A program made the translations under genes and the position numbers. Shown one piece after another: positions 40,913 to 51,003 of a stretch of DNA of 64,000 nucleotides. The stretch comes from Haloarcula marina (GTDB lineage: Archaea; Halobacteriota; Halobacteria; Halobacteriales; Haloarculaceae). Positions within the stretch are counted from its first letter, which is position 1, and the number at the start of each line of letters is the position of its first letter. The notes under the pieces are model-generated. The model was not told the DNA's origin. It searched no databases and was given only the letters and a program-made list of their open reading frames with translations. Where the stretch lies: the NCBI RefSeq assembly GCF_024218775.1, contig NZ_CP100404.1, positions 2,604,001-2,668,000 on the forward strand, given 5' to 3'.

Positions 40913-42103
40913 ATGGACCTCTCAGTGGCCTGTTACGCCTGCGGACGAGAGGGGGCGCTGGCCGACGGCCCGCGGTGCCCCTGCGGCGAACCGGTTTGGC
41001 TCGACACCGACCCGACCGACTTCGAGTGGCCGACGACCGGCGAGCGGTCGCTGTGGCGCTATCGCGAACTCCTCCCCGACGTGGACCCCGCCGGACTGGC
41101 CGCTGGCGCGGGCGGGACGCCGCTGGTCCGCGCGCCGCGCCTCGACGACTCGGTGGGTGCGACCGTCCACGTGAAGTTCGAGGGCGCGAATCCGACGGGG
41201 ACGTTCAAAGACCGCGGGAGCGCGGTCGGGGTCGCCGCCGCCGAACGGGCGGGCTACGACGCGGTCGGGACCGTCTCCCACGGCAACATGGCGCGGTCGA
41301 TGGCGGCCCACGCCGCCAGCGCCGGACTGGACTGTCTGGTGTTGGTCCCGGCGGACATCCCGACAGCGCGACTCGGCCTCATCGCGCGTCACGACCCGAC
41401 GATACTCCGGGTCGACGGCGACTACGGGCGGTTGTACGAGGAGTCGGTCCGGGTCGACCGTGAGCAGGCCGTCGCGTTCGTCAACTCCGATACGCCGCTT
41501 CGGGTCGCCGGGCAGAAGACCACCGGCCTCGAAATCGCCGAGTCGTTCGCGCCCGACGGCCCGGACGCCATCGTCCTTCCCGTCTCCAGCGGCGGCCACG
41601 CGAGCGGTATCTGGAAGGCGTTCCGCGAAGTTCGTGCGGCGGGCCTCCACTCGGACCTTCCGCGACTGTACTTCGTGCAAGCGGCGGCCTGCGCGCCCAT
41701 CGCCGACGCGTGGGACCGCGGCGACCACGCCGTGACCGCCGTCGAGGGCGGCGAGACGGTCGCCTACTCCATCGCGAACGCCGACCCGCCGAGCGGCAAT
41801 CGGGTGTTGGCGGCCGCCCGCCAGACGGACGGCGCGGTTCTCGCCGTCGACGACGACGCCATCCTCGCCGCTCGCCGCGCACTCGCCGAGCGCGCGGGCC
41901 TGTTCGTCGAGAGCGCCTGCGCGACGGCGCTGGCCGGTGCGAACCGCCTCGCCGAGCGTGGCTCGTTCGCCCCGAACGAGGACGTGGTGCTGGTGGCGAC
42001 CGGCACCGGTTACACCGAACGGGATCTCGATACGCCGACCGTCGACGCGGAGACGGTCCCCTTGGCGGACCTCGAAACGGCCGTCGCCGCGCACCTCGAC
42101 TGA
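40913..42103 (+). CDS. thrC: Threonine synthase
   Basis: A 396-residue PLP enzyme that turns O-phospho-homoserine into threonine. An N-terminal zinc-ribbon-like start CYACGREGALADGPRCPC is typical of the archaeal enzymes. The PLP lysine is Lys99 in GTFKDRGSAVG. Other motifs are SHGNMARSMAAHA near 122 and LPVSSGGHASGIWKAF near 222. Homologues of this family include cysteate synthase and diaminopropionate lyases, so a neighbouring activity is possible. Confidence 0.85.
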   Translation: MDLSVACYACGREGALADGPRCPCGEPVWLDTDPTDFEWPTTGERSLWRYRELLPDVDPAGLAAGAGGTPLVRAPRLDDSVGATVHVKFEGANPTGTFKDRGSAVGVAAAERAGYDAVGTVSHGNMARSMAAHAASAGLDCLVLVPADIPTARLGLIARHDPTILRVDGDYGRLYEESVRVDREQAVAFVNSDTPLRVAGQKTTGLEIAESFAPDGPDAIVLPVSSGGHASGIWKAFREVRAAGLHSDLPRLYFVQAAACAPIADAWDRGDHAVTAVEGGETVAYSIANADPPSGNRVLAAARQTDGAVLAVDDDAILAARRALAERAGLFVESACATALAGANRLAERGSFAPNEDVVLVATGTGYTERDLDTPTVDAETVPLADLETAVAAHLD

Positions 42104-42106
42104 CCG

Positions 42107-43183
42107 TCAGACCATCGCCGCGTCGTCCAGTTCCGGATGGTCGCGGACGTACGCGACCAAGCGGTCGACGTAGCTCTCGAACAGCGGACAGCGAATCCCC
42201 GTTCCCGCCAGCGCCCGGCGCGTGTTCTCGTCGGTGTACGTCGTCGGATGGGCCAGGTACGGCAGTGCCGCCGGGTCGACGCCGAATCGGTTCGCCAGCC
42301 ACGGCGCGGCGTCGAGAACCGCCTTCGAGAGGCCGACCGTTCCCGGGACCGGGACCGCGACGCGGTCGGCGGCCCGCCCGAGTGCCCGGACCAGACGACC
42401 GATTGTGGGTGGATGCGGGTTACAGAGTTGGTACACCTCGCCAACGGTGTCCTCTCGTCGGGAGAGTTCCGCGAGGGCGTCGACCACGAACTCCCGCGGG
42501 ACGACGTTCAGTCGACGGGCGTTCGGACGAATCGGTGCGGGCGCGAACGCCACTCTCGGCTGGCGGCGAAGGAGCGAGAGGAGGTAGTACGGCCCGTCGT
42601 ACTTCTGGGTCTCGCCGGTGCGACTGTCGCCGACGGCGATTGCCGGGCGGTAAACCGTCGCCGGAAGCCCCGCGTCCATGCGGCGCTGGACCTCGACCTC
42701 GGCCGCGAACTTCGTCCGCTCGTAGTGGTTGTGGAACGACTGGCCCACGTCGAGGTCGGCGTGGGTGAACGTCCCGTCGTAGCGCCCGCTGACGTAGCAG
42801 GTGCTGACGTAGTGGAACCGCCGGACTTCGGCGGCCTCAGCGAAGTCGAGGACGTGGTTGGTCCCGTCGACGTTGACTCGGTCCGCGAGGTCTGCGTCGA
42901 CCCCGAGGTCGTAGACGGCGGCGAGGTGATACACCGCCTCGGTGGTGTCGGCGAGGCGGTCGTAGTCGGCCACTCCGAGCGACGGGTCGGTGATGTCGCC
43001 CTCGACGAGCGAGAGGCGGGCGCGCGGGACGCCGACTTCGGCGGTTATCTCCCGGGCGCGACGCTCGGCGGTGTCGCGGTAGGTCGACTGGACCAGACAG
43101 GTCACGCCCTCGTCGCTCCGGTCGAGCAGTCGCCCGACGAGTGCCGACCCGAGAAACCCGGGAAAGCCGGTCAGGAACTGCAT
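42107..43183 (-). CDS. SDR-family NAD(P)-dependent oxidoreductase, thioester-reductase-like
   Basis: A 358-residue extended short-chain dehydrogenase. The NAD(P) motif is TGFPGFLG at 5-12 and the catalytic pair is YVSG with YERTKFAAE (YxxxK) near 140-157. The closest resemblance is to the reductase domains that convert acyl thioesters to aldehydes (male sterility/fatty acyl reductase type). Its ATG overlaps the stop of the upstream aldehyde dehydrogenase (TGATG), so the two enzymes are made together and probably act on one aliphatic aldehyde or acyl pool. The substrate is inferred. Confidence 0.8.
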   Translation of the reverse strand: MQFLTGFPGFLGSALVGRLLDRSDEGVTCLVQSTYRDTAERRAREITAEVGVPRARLSLVEGDITDPSLGVADYDRLADTTEAVYHLAAVYDLGVDADLADRVNVDGTNHVLDFAEAAEVRRFHYVSTCYVSGRYDGTFTHADLDVGQSFHNHYERTKFAAEVEVQRRMDAGLPATVYRPAIAVGDSRTGETQKYDGPYYLLSLLRRQPRVAFAPAPIRPNARRLNVVPREFVVDALAELSRREDTVGEVYQLCNPHPPTIGRLVRALGRAADRVAVPVPGTVGLSKAVLDAAPWLANRFGVDPAALPYLAHPTTYTDENTRRALAGTGIRCPLFESYVDRLVAYVRDHPELDDAAMV

Positions 43184-44760
43184 CACTCGCGCTCCAGCGG
43201 CGAGAAGCGCCGAAGTCTACGGAGCGCCCGAATCCCGTAGGTGGTCGCGACGGCGGCCACGCGGTTCGGAACGCCGTCGACGGGCGCGAGCGGATGGACT
43301 CGTTGGGTCGCCACGGTCTGGGTTTCCGTGTACTTCCGGATGCCGTCGCCCCCGTGCCGACGCCCGATACCCGAATCGCCGACGCCGCCCATCGGGGCAT
43401 CGGTCGCGGCCCACATCCCGAGGAAGGCGTCGTTGACCGACACCGACCCCGTCTCGATGCGGCGAGCGAGCGCCTCCCCGCGGTCGGTATCATCCGTCCA
43501 CACGCTGGCGTGGAGGCCGTACGGCGTGTCGTTGGTCCGCACGACGGCTTCGTCGGCGTCGGCCACGGGCGTCACCGAGACGACCGGGCCGAACGTCTCC
43601 TCGCAGGCGGCCGTCGCGTCCTCGGGGAGGTCGGTCAGCACCGTCGGCGCGTAGAACAGCGGTCCCACGTCTTCGCGGCGGCGGCCGCCGGTCTCGACGG
43701 TCGCGCCTCGTTCGCGCGCGTCGGCGACGTGGTCCTCGACGGTGTCGAGTTGGTGCTGGCCGATGAGCGACCCCACATCGGCCGCGAAGTCGAGCGACGC
43801 GCCGAGGGTCAGGGCCTCGGTGGCATCGACGAACTCCGAGATGAAATCGTCGTACAACCCCTCTTCGACGTATATTCTCTCGAAGGAAATGCACAGCTGA
43901 CCGGCGTTGGCGAAACAGCCGTGGACGAGGCCCCGGACCGCCTGCGAGATGTCGGCGTCCCCGAGGACGACGGCGGCGTTCTTCCCGCCGAGTTCCATCG
44001 AGGCGTCGACGAGGTGTTCCCCGGCCAGCGCCGCGACGGTGCGGCCCGTCTCCGTGCTCCCGGTGAACGTGACGTGGTCGACGTTCGAGACGAGCGGTTC
44101 GCCGAGCGTCGGTCCCTCGCCGGTGACCACCTGCACGAGGTCCTCGGGCACGCCCGCCTCTGTCAGCAGTTCGACGGCCCGGAGCGCGCAGAACGGCGTC
44201 GCCTCGGCGGGCTTGAGTATCGCGCCGTTACCGGCCAGTAGCGCCGGGAGCATGTCCGAGATGGCGAGGGTCAGGGGGTAGTTCCACGGTTCGATGAGGC
44301 CGACGAGTCCGACCGGGTCGTGGCGCTCGACGGCCGTCGTCAACAGCGGAATCCCGCCCGCTCGCCGCGCCGCGTCGAGGTGGGTTGGCCCCCTCCGTGC
44401 GTAGTAGTCCGCCGTGAGGACCACGTCCAATAGCTCGACGTGCGCGTCGAGGCGCGCTTTCCCGGCCTCCAGTTGGACCACGTCGAGCAGTTCCTCGCGG
44501 GCCTCGATAGCGCGGTCGGCGAACCGCTGGAGAACCCCCGCGCGCTCCTCGATTGGGCGGGCGGCCCAGGCCTCCTGTGCGGCCCGCGCTCGCTCGGCGG
44601 CCGCCGCTACGTCGGCAGGTTGGCAGGCCGGGACGGCCCCGACTCGCTCGTCGGTGAACGGACTCCGGACGACGAGTGGCGGTCGGTCGTCGACGCGGGT
44701 CACGCCCTCTCGCAGTCGCTCGACGGTTCGCTCCGAGAGCGACCCACTCGACGCCTTCAT
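43183..44760 (-). CDS. NAD(P)-dependent aldehyde dehydrogenase (ALDH superfamily)
   Basis: A 525-residue aldehyde dehydrogenase of the succinate-semialdehyde/fatty-aldehyde type. The general base is Glu256 in SMELGGKNAA and the catalytic nucleophile is Cys290 in NAGQLCISFER. NAD-binding segments IEPWNYPLTLAI and LKPAEATPF precede them. A C-terminal extension of about 40 residues (VAAVATTYGIRALRRLRRFS) is basic and amphipathic and could touch the membrane. The ATG at 44760 is used because it gives the family start. The operon continues with the SDR reductase gene. Confidence 0.9.
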   Translation of the reverse strand: MKASSGSLSERTVERLREGVTRVDDRPPLVVRSPFTDERVGAVPACQPADVAAAAERARAAQEAWAARPIEERAGVLQRFADRAIEAREELLDVVQLEAGKARLDAHVELLDVVLTADYYARRGPTHLDAARRAGGIPLLTTAVERHDPVGLVGLIEPWNYPLTLAISDMLPALLAGNGAILKPAEATPFCALRAVELLTEAGVPEDLVQVVTGEGPTLGEPLVSNVDHVTFTGSTETGRTVAALAGEHLVDASMELGGKNAAVVLGDADISQAVRGLVHGCFANAGQLCISFERIYVEEGLYDDFISEFVDATEALTLGASLDFAADVGSLIGQHQLDTVEDHVADARERGATVETGGRRREDVGPLFYAPTVLTDLPEDATAACEETFGPVVSVTPVADADEAVVRTNDTPYGLHASVWTDDTDRGEALARRIETGSVSVNDAFLGMWAATDAPMGGVGDSGIGRRHGGDGIRKYTETQTVATQRVHPLAPVDGVPNRVAAVATTYGIRALRRLRRFSPLERE

Positions 44761-44863
44761 TGCCCGTATCCAGGGCGGGCGCACACAATGTCCTTTCGCC
44801 ACCGACTCGCAACATCGGTGGGAACCACGTGGTTCAAGCCCCCCGACGGACCACAGGGGACCA

Positions 44864-45868
44864 ATGAGCGACCACGAGGACCGCGAGACGTTCAGTCACG
44901 ACCCCATCGGCCACGCCGAGGCCCGCGCCGGGATGACCGTCGGCGAATTGGCAGAGAGCTACGGCGACGCGGGTATCGGCGCGAACGACCTCCACGAGGC
45001 CGTCGACGTGTACGCCGAGATGCTCGACGACGACGTGACGACGTTCTTCGGACTGGCGGGCGCGATGGTACCGACCGGGATGCGCGCCATCGTCTCGGAG
45101 TTGATTCGGGACGGCCACATCGACGTGCTGGTGACGACGGGCGCGAACCTGACCCACGACACCATCGAGGCCATCGGCGGCAAACACCACCACGGCGAGG
45201 TGACGCCGCCCGAGCGAACCGAGCGCGAACACGACGAGACGCTCCGCGACGAGGGCGTCGACCGCATCTACAACGTCTATCTCCCGCAGGAACACTTCGC
45301 GCTGTTCGAGTCCCACCTCCGCGACGAGGTGTTCACCGTCCTCGAAGACGAGGGGACGGTGCCCATCCAGCGGATGACCGAGGAACTGGGCCGGGCCAAC
45401 AGCGAGGTCAACGAGCGCGAGGACGTGGCCGAGGACGCCGGTGTGCTGGCGGCCGCCTACGAGAACGACGTGCCCGTCTACTGTCCGGCCTTCCAGGACT
45501 CCGTGCTGGGTTTGCAGGCGTGGATGTACTCCCAGACGAGCGAGTTCACCGTCGACGCCCTGGCCGACATGACCGACATCACGGACATCGCCTACGAGGC
45601 CGACAGCGCGGGCGCGATGCTCGTCGGCGGCGGCGTCCCGAAGAACTACGTCCTCCAGACGATGCTCGTCTCGCCGGACGCCTACGACTACGCCGTCCAG
45701 TTGACCATGGACTCCTCGAACACCGGCGGCCTGTCCGGGGCGACGCTGGACGAGGCGCGGTCGTGGGGGAAACTGGAGAAAGACGCCCGCAACGTCTCGG
45801 TGTACGCCGACGCGACCATCACCCTTCCGCTCGTGGTGGCGGCCGCCCGCGAACGCGCTGGCGAGTAG
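44864..45868 (+). CDS. dys: Deoxyhypusine synthase
   Basis: A 334-residue homologue of DHS, which transfers an aminobutyl (or agmatine-derived) group to the aIF5A lysine. Characteristic segments are TTFFGLAGAMVPTGMRAIVS near 63, TTGANLTHDTIEAIGGKHHH near 88, PVYCPAFQDSVLG near 203, DITDIAYEADSAGAMLVGGG near 240, and the catalytic loop SWGKLEKDARN with Lys303. It is complete. With aIF5A and agmatinase in the same window, it completes the hypusine set. Confidence 0.95.
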   Translation: MSDHEDRETFSHDPIGHAEARAGMTVGELAESYGDAGIGANDLHEAVDVYAEMLDDDVTTFFGLAGAMVPTGMRAIVSELIRDGHIDVLVTTGANLTHDTIEAIGGKHHHGEVTPPERTEREHDETLRDEGVDRIYNVYLPQEHFALFESHLRDEVFTVLEDEGTVPIQRMTEELGRANSEVNEREDVAEDAGVLAAAYENDVPVYCPAFQDSVLGLQAWMYSQTSEFTVDALADMTDITDIAYEADSAGAMLVGGGVPKNYVLQTMLVSPDAYDYAVQLTMDSSNTGGLSGATLDEARSWGKLEKDARNVSVYADATITLPLVVAAARERAGE

Positions 45869-45919
45869 GGTGGTACCACGACGCATAGTTCTTTGGCGCT
45901 GGCCGTCTGAGTCGTAGAC

Positions 45920-46426
45920 ATGTCGTTCCAACTGACTGTGCGGCCAGCGACGACGGACGACGTGCCGGGCATCCAGCGTGTCGCGCGTGATTCGTGGCAC
46001 GCCGTCTACGACGGCATCCTCGGTGCGGAGACGGTCGACGAACTCCTCGGGCAGGGGTACGCGCCCTCTGTCCTCGAACGCATGGCGGACGTAGACGACA
46101 TCGGCCTGTTCGTGGCCGAAGCGGACGGCGACGTGGTCGGCTACGCCAGTTGCGGCATGACCGACCCGGCCGGTATCGGCGACCTCGACCTGTACGTCCA
46201 CCCCGATTACTGGGGCGAAGGCGTCGGGACCGAACTGCTCGAACGGGGCGAGAAACACCTCAAGAGCCTCTCGGTCCGGACGGTGCGGGACGAAGTGCTG
46301 GTCGACAACGAGATGGGGAACGCCTTCTACCGCAAGCACTTCGACCACGTCGGCGAGCGTACCGCGGAGTTCGGGGGCCAGGAACTGCCGGTCAACGTGT
46401 ACGAACTCTCGTTAGCGAGAATCTGA
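45920..46426 (+). CDS. GNAT family N-acetyltransferase
   Basis: A 168-residue acetyltransferase. It has a typical start, LTVRPATTDDVPGIQRVARD, a strand DLDLYVHPDYWGEGVGTELL (the acetyl-CoA loop; W-G-E-G-V-G) near 90-109, and NEMGNAFYRKHFDHVGERT near 134. Its substrate is unknown. It stands alone, 51 bases after the deoxyhypusine synthase gene. Confidence 0.85.
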   Translation: MSFQLTVRPATTDDVPGIQRVARDSWHAVYDGILGAETVDELLGQGYAPSVLERMADVDDIGLFVAEADGDVVGYASCGMTDPAGIGDLDLYVHPDYWGEGVGTELLERGEKHLKSLSVRTVRDEVLVDNEMGNAFYRKHFDHVGERTAEFGGQELPVNVYELSLARI

Positions 46427-46541
46427 GCGACGGAGGACTGCACACGGTCAGTCGAGCTATGACTGTCGCCCGACGACGCGACGCGTAGGAACGGAGCGCA
46501 ACGGCGAGCAAAGTCTGTGCCCGTATGGACCCCCGGTCTAT

Positions 46542-47348
46542 ATGCGACTCTCCGCCAACAGTAACGACGAGATAGTCGTGACCCGCGACATACGGGTACT
46601 CCACGTCGACGACGACGCGGCGTTCCTCGATTTGGCGACCGACGCGCTCGAACGCGAGGGAGGGTTCGCCGTCACGACGACGACGGACCCAACTGCAGTT
46701 CGCGAGCGGTTCGACCTCCCCGAGTTCGACGCGGTCGTGAGCGACTACGAGATGCCCGAGCGGAACGGACTGGCGCTCCTCGAATCGGTTCGTGAGGCGC
46801 ATCCGGACCTCCCGTGTTTCGTGTTCACCGGAAAGGGGAGCGAAGCGGTCGCGAGCGACGCCATCTCCATCGGCGTCACCGACTACCTGCAGAAGAAACC
46901 CGGTCTCGACCAGTTCACACTGCTGGCCAACCGCATCCGGAACGCCGTGGAGCGGACGGAGACGGTGGCCGAACTCAGGCGAGAGACCCATCGGCGCGAC
47001 CGAATCCTCGAAGCGACGCCGATGGGCATCGTCGTCCACGACCGACACGGAGCGGTCGAACTTCGCAACGAACGGGCCCGCGAACTGCTCGGAACGACTA
47101 CCGACGCGATGGATGTGTCGGCGTACTCCGACGCGCCGTGGGAACTCGAACGCCCCGATGGAACGGCAGTGGACCGCGACTCGCTCCCGTTCAGCCGCGT
47201 TCTCGCCGCCGAAGCCCCGATACACGACGAGGCGTACGTCGTCCGCCGCGAGGACGGCACGCGGCAACCAATCGTCGTCCACGGCGCACCGCTCCAGACC
47301 GAGACGGGCGCACTCGACGGCGCAGTCATCGTCTTCGGAGTCCCCTGA
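46542..47348 (+). CDS. Receiver-PAS response regulator without kinase domain
   Basis: A 268-residue cytoplasmic protein. Residues 17-130 form a receiver with DDD near 23-25, a likely phospho-Asp in VSDYEMPERNG near 67-70 and the TGKGSE lysine loop near 94. Residues 145-265 form a PAS domain (ILEATPMGIVVHDRHGAVEL). There is no DNA-binding or kinase domain, so it probably works through protein contacts. It resembles the receiver and PAS of the kinase at 203-1690. A TATA-like TCTATAT overlaps the start, so a GTG at 46578 is a possible alternative start. Confidence 0.8.
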   Translation: MRLSANSNDEIVVTRDIRVLHVDDDAAFLDLATDALEREGGFAVTTTTDPTAVRERFDLPEFDAVVSDYEMPERNGLALLESVREAHPDLPCFVFTGKGSEAVASDAISIGVTDYLQKKPGLDQFTLLANRIRNAVERTETVAELRRETHRRDRILEATPMGIVVHDRHGAVELRNERARELLGTTTDAMDVSAYSDAPWELERPDGTAVDRDSLPFSRVLAAEAPIHDEAYVVRREDGTRQPIVVHGAPLQTETGALDGAVIVFGVP

Positions 47349-47438
47349 GCGACGCCCGGCGCGGGTGCGTTTGCTAGTCACACACGCTGTCTCTCAGTTT
47401 GACAACGTTTTAGCCGCCGATTCGTCTCTAGGTTTCCA

Positions 47439-48626
47439 ATGAGCTACAAAATCGGACTCGTCGGCAAACCCTCCGTCGGCAAGTCCACCTTCTTCAACGC
47501 GGCGACGATGAACGACGTGCCCGAGGGCGCGTACCCGTTCACGACCATCGACCCCTCGATGGGCGAGGCGTACGTCCGCGTCCAGTGTGCCGCGCCGGAG
47601 TTCGAACACAGTTGCACGCCCAACCACGGCTACTGCGAGGACGGGATGCGGTTCGTCCCGACGAAACTCGTCGACGTGGCCGGTCTGGTCCCGGGTGCCC
47701 ACGAGGGTAAAGGGCTCGGGAACCAGTTCCTCTCGGACCTCAACGAGGCCGACGTGCTCATCCACGTCGTCGACTTCACCGGCGAGACGGACTTAGAGGG
47801 CGAACCCACGGAGGGACACGACCCCCGAGACGACATCGACTTCCTGGAGAACGAACTCGACATGTGGTACCTCGACATTCTGGAGAAGGGCATCGAGCGC
47901 TATCGCTCCGGCTACCACGGCGAGGACAAGGACATCGAAACTGACCTCGCCGAGCAGATGTCGGCGTTCAAAATCAACGAAGACGAAATCAAGCAGGTCA
48001 TCCTCTCGCTGGACATGGAACTCGACCCGGACGCGTGGGACGACGACGACCGGGAGACGCTGGCCCGCGAAATCCGCATCCGCACGAAACCGATGGTCAT
48101 CGCGGCCAACAAGATGGACACGCCCGCCGCACAGGACAACTGGGACGAGGTGACCGCGGACCCCGAGTACGAACACCTCACGTTCGTCCCCGTCTCCGCC
48201 CACGCCGAGAAGGCGCTGAAGAACGGCGAGGAACAGGGCGTGCTGGACTACCGGCCCGGCGACGACGACTTCGAGGTGACCGCGGACCTCCCCGACGAGA
48301 AGGCCGCCGGTCTCGAACAGATTCGCGAGTTCGTCGGCGAGTTCGACGGCACCGGCGTCCAGCAAGCCCTCGAAATCGCGCTGTTCGAGGAACTGGAAGC
48401 CATCGCCGTCTTCCCCGGCGCGCGCAAGCCCCAGGACGACGGCACGTTCTTACAGGACTGTTTCGTCCTGCCCGACGGGTCGACTGCCGAAGATTTCGCG
48501 TACTTCCTGCACACCGACATCGGCGACGGCTTCCTCCACGCCCACGACGTGCGCTCGGGGCGACAGGTCGGGGCCGACACGGAACTGGACCACCGCGACG
48601 TGGTCGAGATTACGACGACGAACTGA
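47439..48626 (+). CDS. ychF: YchF/Ola1-type redox-regulated ATPase
   Basis: A 395-residue P-loop protein of the Obg/YchF family. The P-loop is GKPSVGKST (9-17), switch-like segments follow with TTIDPSMGEAY and VDVAGLVPGAHEGKGLGNQF, and the specificity motif is NKMD (near 225). A coiled-coil region and a C-terminal TGS domain (LPDGSTAEDFAYFLHTDIGD near 347) complete it. The protein binds ribosomes and tends to prefer ATP over GTP. GTTTTAG near 47408 fits a TATA box about 30 bases before the ATG. Confidence 0.95.
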   Translation: MSYKIGLVGKPSVGKSTFFNAATMNDVPEGAYPFTTIDPSMGEAYVRVQCAAPEFEHSCTPNHGYCEDGMRFVPTKLVDVAGLVPGAHEGKGLGNQFLSDLNEADVLIHVVDFTGETDLEGEPTEGHDPRDDIDFLENELDMWYLDILEKGIERYRSGYHGEDKDIETDLAEQMSAFKINEDEIKQVILSLDMELDPDAWDDDDRETLAREIRIRTKPMVIAANKMDTPAAQDNWDEVTADPEYEHLTFVPVSAHAEKALKNGEEQGVLDYRPGDDDFEVTADLPDEKAAGLEQIREFVGEFDGTGVQQALEIALFEELEAIAVFPGARKPQDDGTFLQDCFVLPDGSTAEDFAYFLHTDIGDGFLHAHDVRSGRQVGADTELDHRDVVEITTTN

Positions 48627-48757
48627 CCTACCGAGCATCATCTCTGATAATCCGGGGTCGGCGCTTTTGAGGTCCGGACCGCTACTCGGGATATGTCCGT
48701 CCGCATCCGCCGCTATCGGCGATACCGAACCCGGAGTCGCCCCGCCGAGGTGGTGTC

Positions 48758-50401
48758 GTGAGTACCGACGCGAGTGACGACCGAGTCGTCGGCCGGTTGC
48801 TCGTCGCCGTCGGGGCCGTCCCGATGACCGTCGAACCGCATCTTCCCGACTTCCTCCGCCGAGACTTCGGCGTTCGCCTGTTCTTGCTCGCCGTCATCTC
48901 CGTGGTCGTCGGCCCGGCGATGGCCGCGACGCTGTTCAGCGACGCGCTTCCGGCCGTCGCCTTCGCCGCGGCTATCGTTCTCTGTACCGGTTTTCTGGGC
49001 TATTGTGAGCTGTACCGGGCGATATCAGAAATTCGTTCGAAGGCAAAATCAGTCGACGAGGGCGACTACGACATCGACTTCGGCGTCGACCGTCTCGACG
49101 AAATCGGCGAGACGTACGACACCCTCGAACGGACCGCCGCCTCGATGGGCGAGACTATCGCCGACGCCGAGGCCGCCCGCGAAGACGCCGAAGCGGCCCG
49201 GAAAGAGGCCGAAGAGGCGAAGACGAGCGTCGAACGGGAACGCAACGAGATGGAGGCGCTGAGCAGTCACCTCGAACTCAAAGCCACCCAGTATCGGGAC
49301 GCCCTCGACGCCGCGGCCGAGGGGGACCTGACCGCCCGCGTCGACACCGACAGCATGAGCGACGCGATGGCGGAGGTGGGCCACGCCATCAACGAGACGC
49401 TCGCTGCCTTAGAGCGGACCGTCGCGCAGGGACAGACCATCTCGACCCGCATCGCCGACGAGAGCGACGGCGTCGCCCGAGACGGGGACGCAGTCCGGAC
49501 CGAAACCGGACGCGTCACCGACGCCGTCTCGGAAATCGCCGACGGCGCACAGACCCAGCGCCGCCAACTCGGTGACGCCGCCGACGAACTGAGCGACCTC
49601 TCGGCCACCGTCGAGGAGATGGCCTCCTCGGTGACCCAAATCGCCGACCGGAGCAGCACCGCCGCCGAACTCGGCCGCGACGCCCAGCGCTCGTCGTCCG
49701 AGGCCCAGAGCGCCGTCGACGCCATCCGGCACCAGTCGATGACCGCCGCGAACGAAGTCGGGGAGTTGGACGATATCGCCGACGACATGGCCGAAATCGT
49801 CGAGGTCATCGACAGCATCGCCGAGGAGACGAACATGCTCGCGCTGAACGCCTCCATCGAGGCCGCTCGCGCGGGCGAGGCCGGTGCGGGATTCGCCGTC
49901 GTCGCCGACGAAATCAAGCAACTCGCCAGCGAGACCCAAGAGGCGACCACCGACGTCGAGGGACTCATCCGCACCCTGCGCTCGCAGGTCGGCGACTCCG
50001 TCGACGCGATGGAGACGATGGAGTCCGCCGTCGGCCGCGGCAGCGACACCATCTCCGAGACCATCACCACGCTCGAAGACGTGGTCGACGCGACGGTGTC
50101 GGTCAACGACAGCATCCAAGAGATAGACCGAGCGACGAACCAGCAAGCGGACACCGCGCAGGAAGTCGTCGGCCTCATCGACGACATCAGCGCCATCGCC
50201 GAACAGACGGCGACCGAAGCCGAGGGCGTCGCCGAAGTCGTCGACGAACAGGACGCACAGGTCGGCGAGATGGTCGGGACCGTGACCGACTTCGCCGCCG
50301 ACGCCGACGAGTTACAGCGCGAACTCGGGCAGTTCGACACGGATGCGGTAGTCGAGGCGGCCGAGACGGTCGCTCGCGGCGGACACGCCACGACGGACTA
50401 G
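48758..50401 (+). CDS. Methyl-accepting chemotaxis transducer (Htr-type)
   Basis: A 547-residue transducer. Two adjacent helices (about 41-58 and 63-82) anchor it, with no large external sensor domain, so the input may be an intramembrane or cytoplasmic signal or a partner protein. A HAMP-like region (about 83-140) and a long coiled coil lead to the signalling hairpin near 346-365, [20 protein letters not shown]. The C-terminus carries methylation-type Glu/Gln runs. The GTG start is chosen because it gives a short cytoplasmic N-terminus. Its stop shares CTAG with the convergent gene. Confidence 0.9.
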   Translation: MSTDASDDRVVGRLLVAVGAVPMTVEPHLPDFLRRDFGVRLFLLAVISVVVGPAMAATLFSDALPAVAFAAAIVLCTGFLGYCELYRAISEIRSKAKSVDEGDYDIDFGVDRLDEIGETYDTLERTAASMGETIADAEAAREDAEAARKEAEEAKTSVERERNEMEALSSHLELKATQYRDALDAAAEGDLTARVDTDSMSDAMAEVGHAINETLAALERTVAQGQTISTRIADESDGVARDGDAVRTETGRVTDAVSEIADGAQTQRRQLGDAADELSDLSATVEEMASSVTQIADRSSTAAELGRDAQRSSSEAQSAVDAIRHQSMTAANEVGELDDIADDMAEIVEVIDSIAEETNMLALNASIEAARAGEAGAGFAVVADEIKQLASETQEATTDVEGLIRTLRSQVGDSVDAMETMESAVGRGSDTISETITTLEDVVDATVSVNDSIQEIDRATNQQADTAQEVVGLIDDISAIAEQTATEAEGVAEVVDEQDAQVGEMVGTVTDFAADADELQRELGQFDTDAVVEAAETVARGGHATTD

Positions 50402-51003
50402 AAGTCGACCGGACAGCCGTTTATCTCGCCGCCGCGCATCCCGTCGGCGAGCCAGTATATCGAGAGCGTGATGACCACCAGCGCGCCCAGCGCGAACTCC
50501 AACCCGTCCAGCGGCAGGAACAGAAGCGAGGTGGAGACGCCGAGCAACGAGAGCAGTCCCAAGAGGACGGCGGACCCACAGGCCGCACAGCCAGCGCCGA
50601 GCGTCCCGAGGAGGACTCCGGCCGCCCCGGCCCCGCCCTGTTGGATGTTCAGGCCGTGTTCGCGGAAGTGGTACGTCGCCATCGCCACGTCGACGCCCAT
50701 CAGCAGGGCGACGACGACCAGCAGGACGCCCTGTACCGGCGCGAAGAACGTCCCGACGAAGGGGTACAGTTCCACGAGGACGACCAGTCGACTCGCCAGC
50801 GGCAGTGACCCGCCGACGACCAAATCGAGGACGAGCGGGACGTTCAGCGAGACGACGAAGGCCGTCAGCGAGGCGACGCCAGCGAGGAGCGCGACCACGG
50901 CGTACTCGGGAAGTGTGAGGACGAGTCGAGCGGTCCGACCCATCAGCCGCCAGTCTCGTCGGCGAAGCGGCAGGCGGCGACTCACCCGACGGCGCGCGCC
51001 CAT
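50398..51003 (-). CDS. Membrane protein with GCAACG motif, partner of the DsbA-like lipoprotein
   Basis: A 201-residue protein with a basic N-terminus and about five hydrophobic segments. A membrane-embedded pair, Cys139 and Cys142 in [15 protein letters not shown], plus Cys198 in the C-terminal NGCPVDF, are the only clear polar features. A redox-active Cys pair in membrane would suit a DsbB/VKOR-like recharging role, but the sequence is not a recognised VKOR. The ATG overlaps the stop of the DsbA-like gene (TGATG), so it is translated with it. Confidence 0.65.
   Translation of the reverse strand: MGARRRVSRRLPLRRRDWRLMGRTARLVLTLPEYAVVALLAGVASLTAFVVSLNVPLVLDLVVGGSLPLASRLVVLVELYPFVGTFFAPVQGVLLVVVALLMGVDVAMATYHFREHGLNIQQGGAGAAGVLLGTLGAGCAACGSAVLLGLLSLLGVSTSLLFLPLDGLEFALGALVVITLSIYWLADGMRGGEINGCPVDF

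Noticed and set aside
44829-44845. GGTTCAAGCCCC, like a tRNA T-loop
   Set aside because: No acceptor, D or anticodon arms can be built around it.
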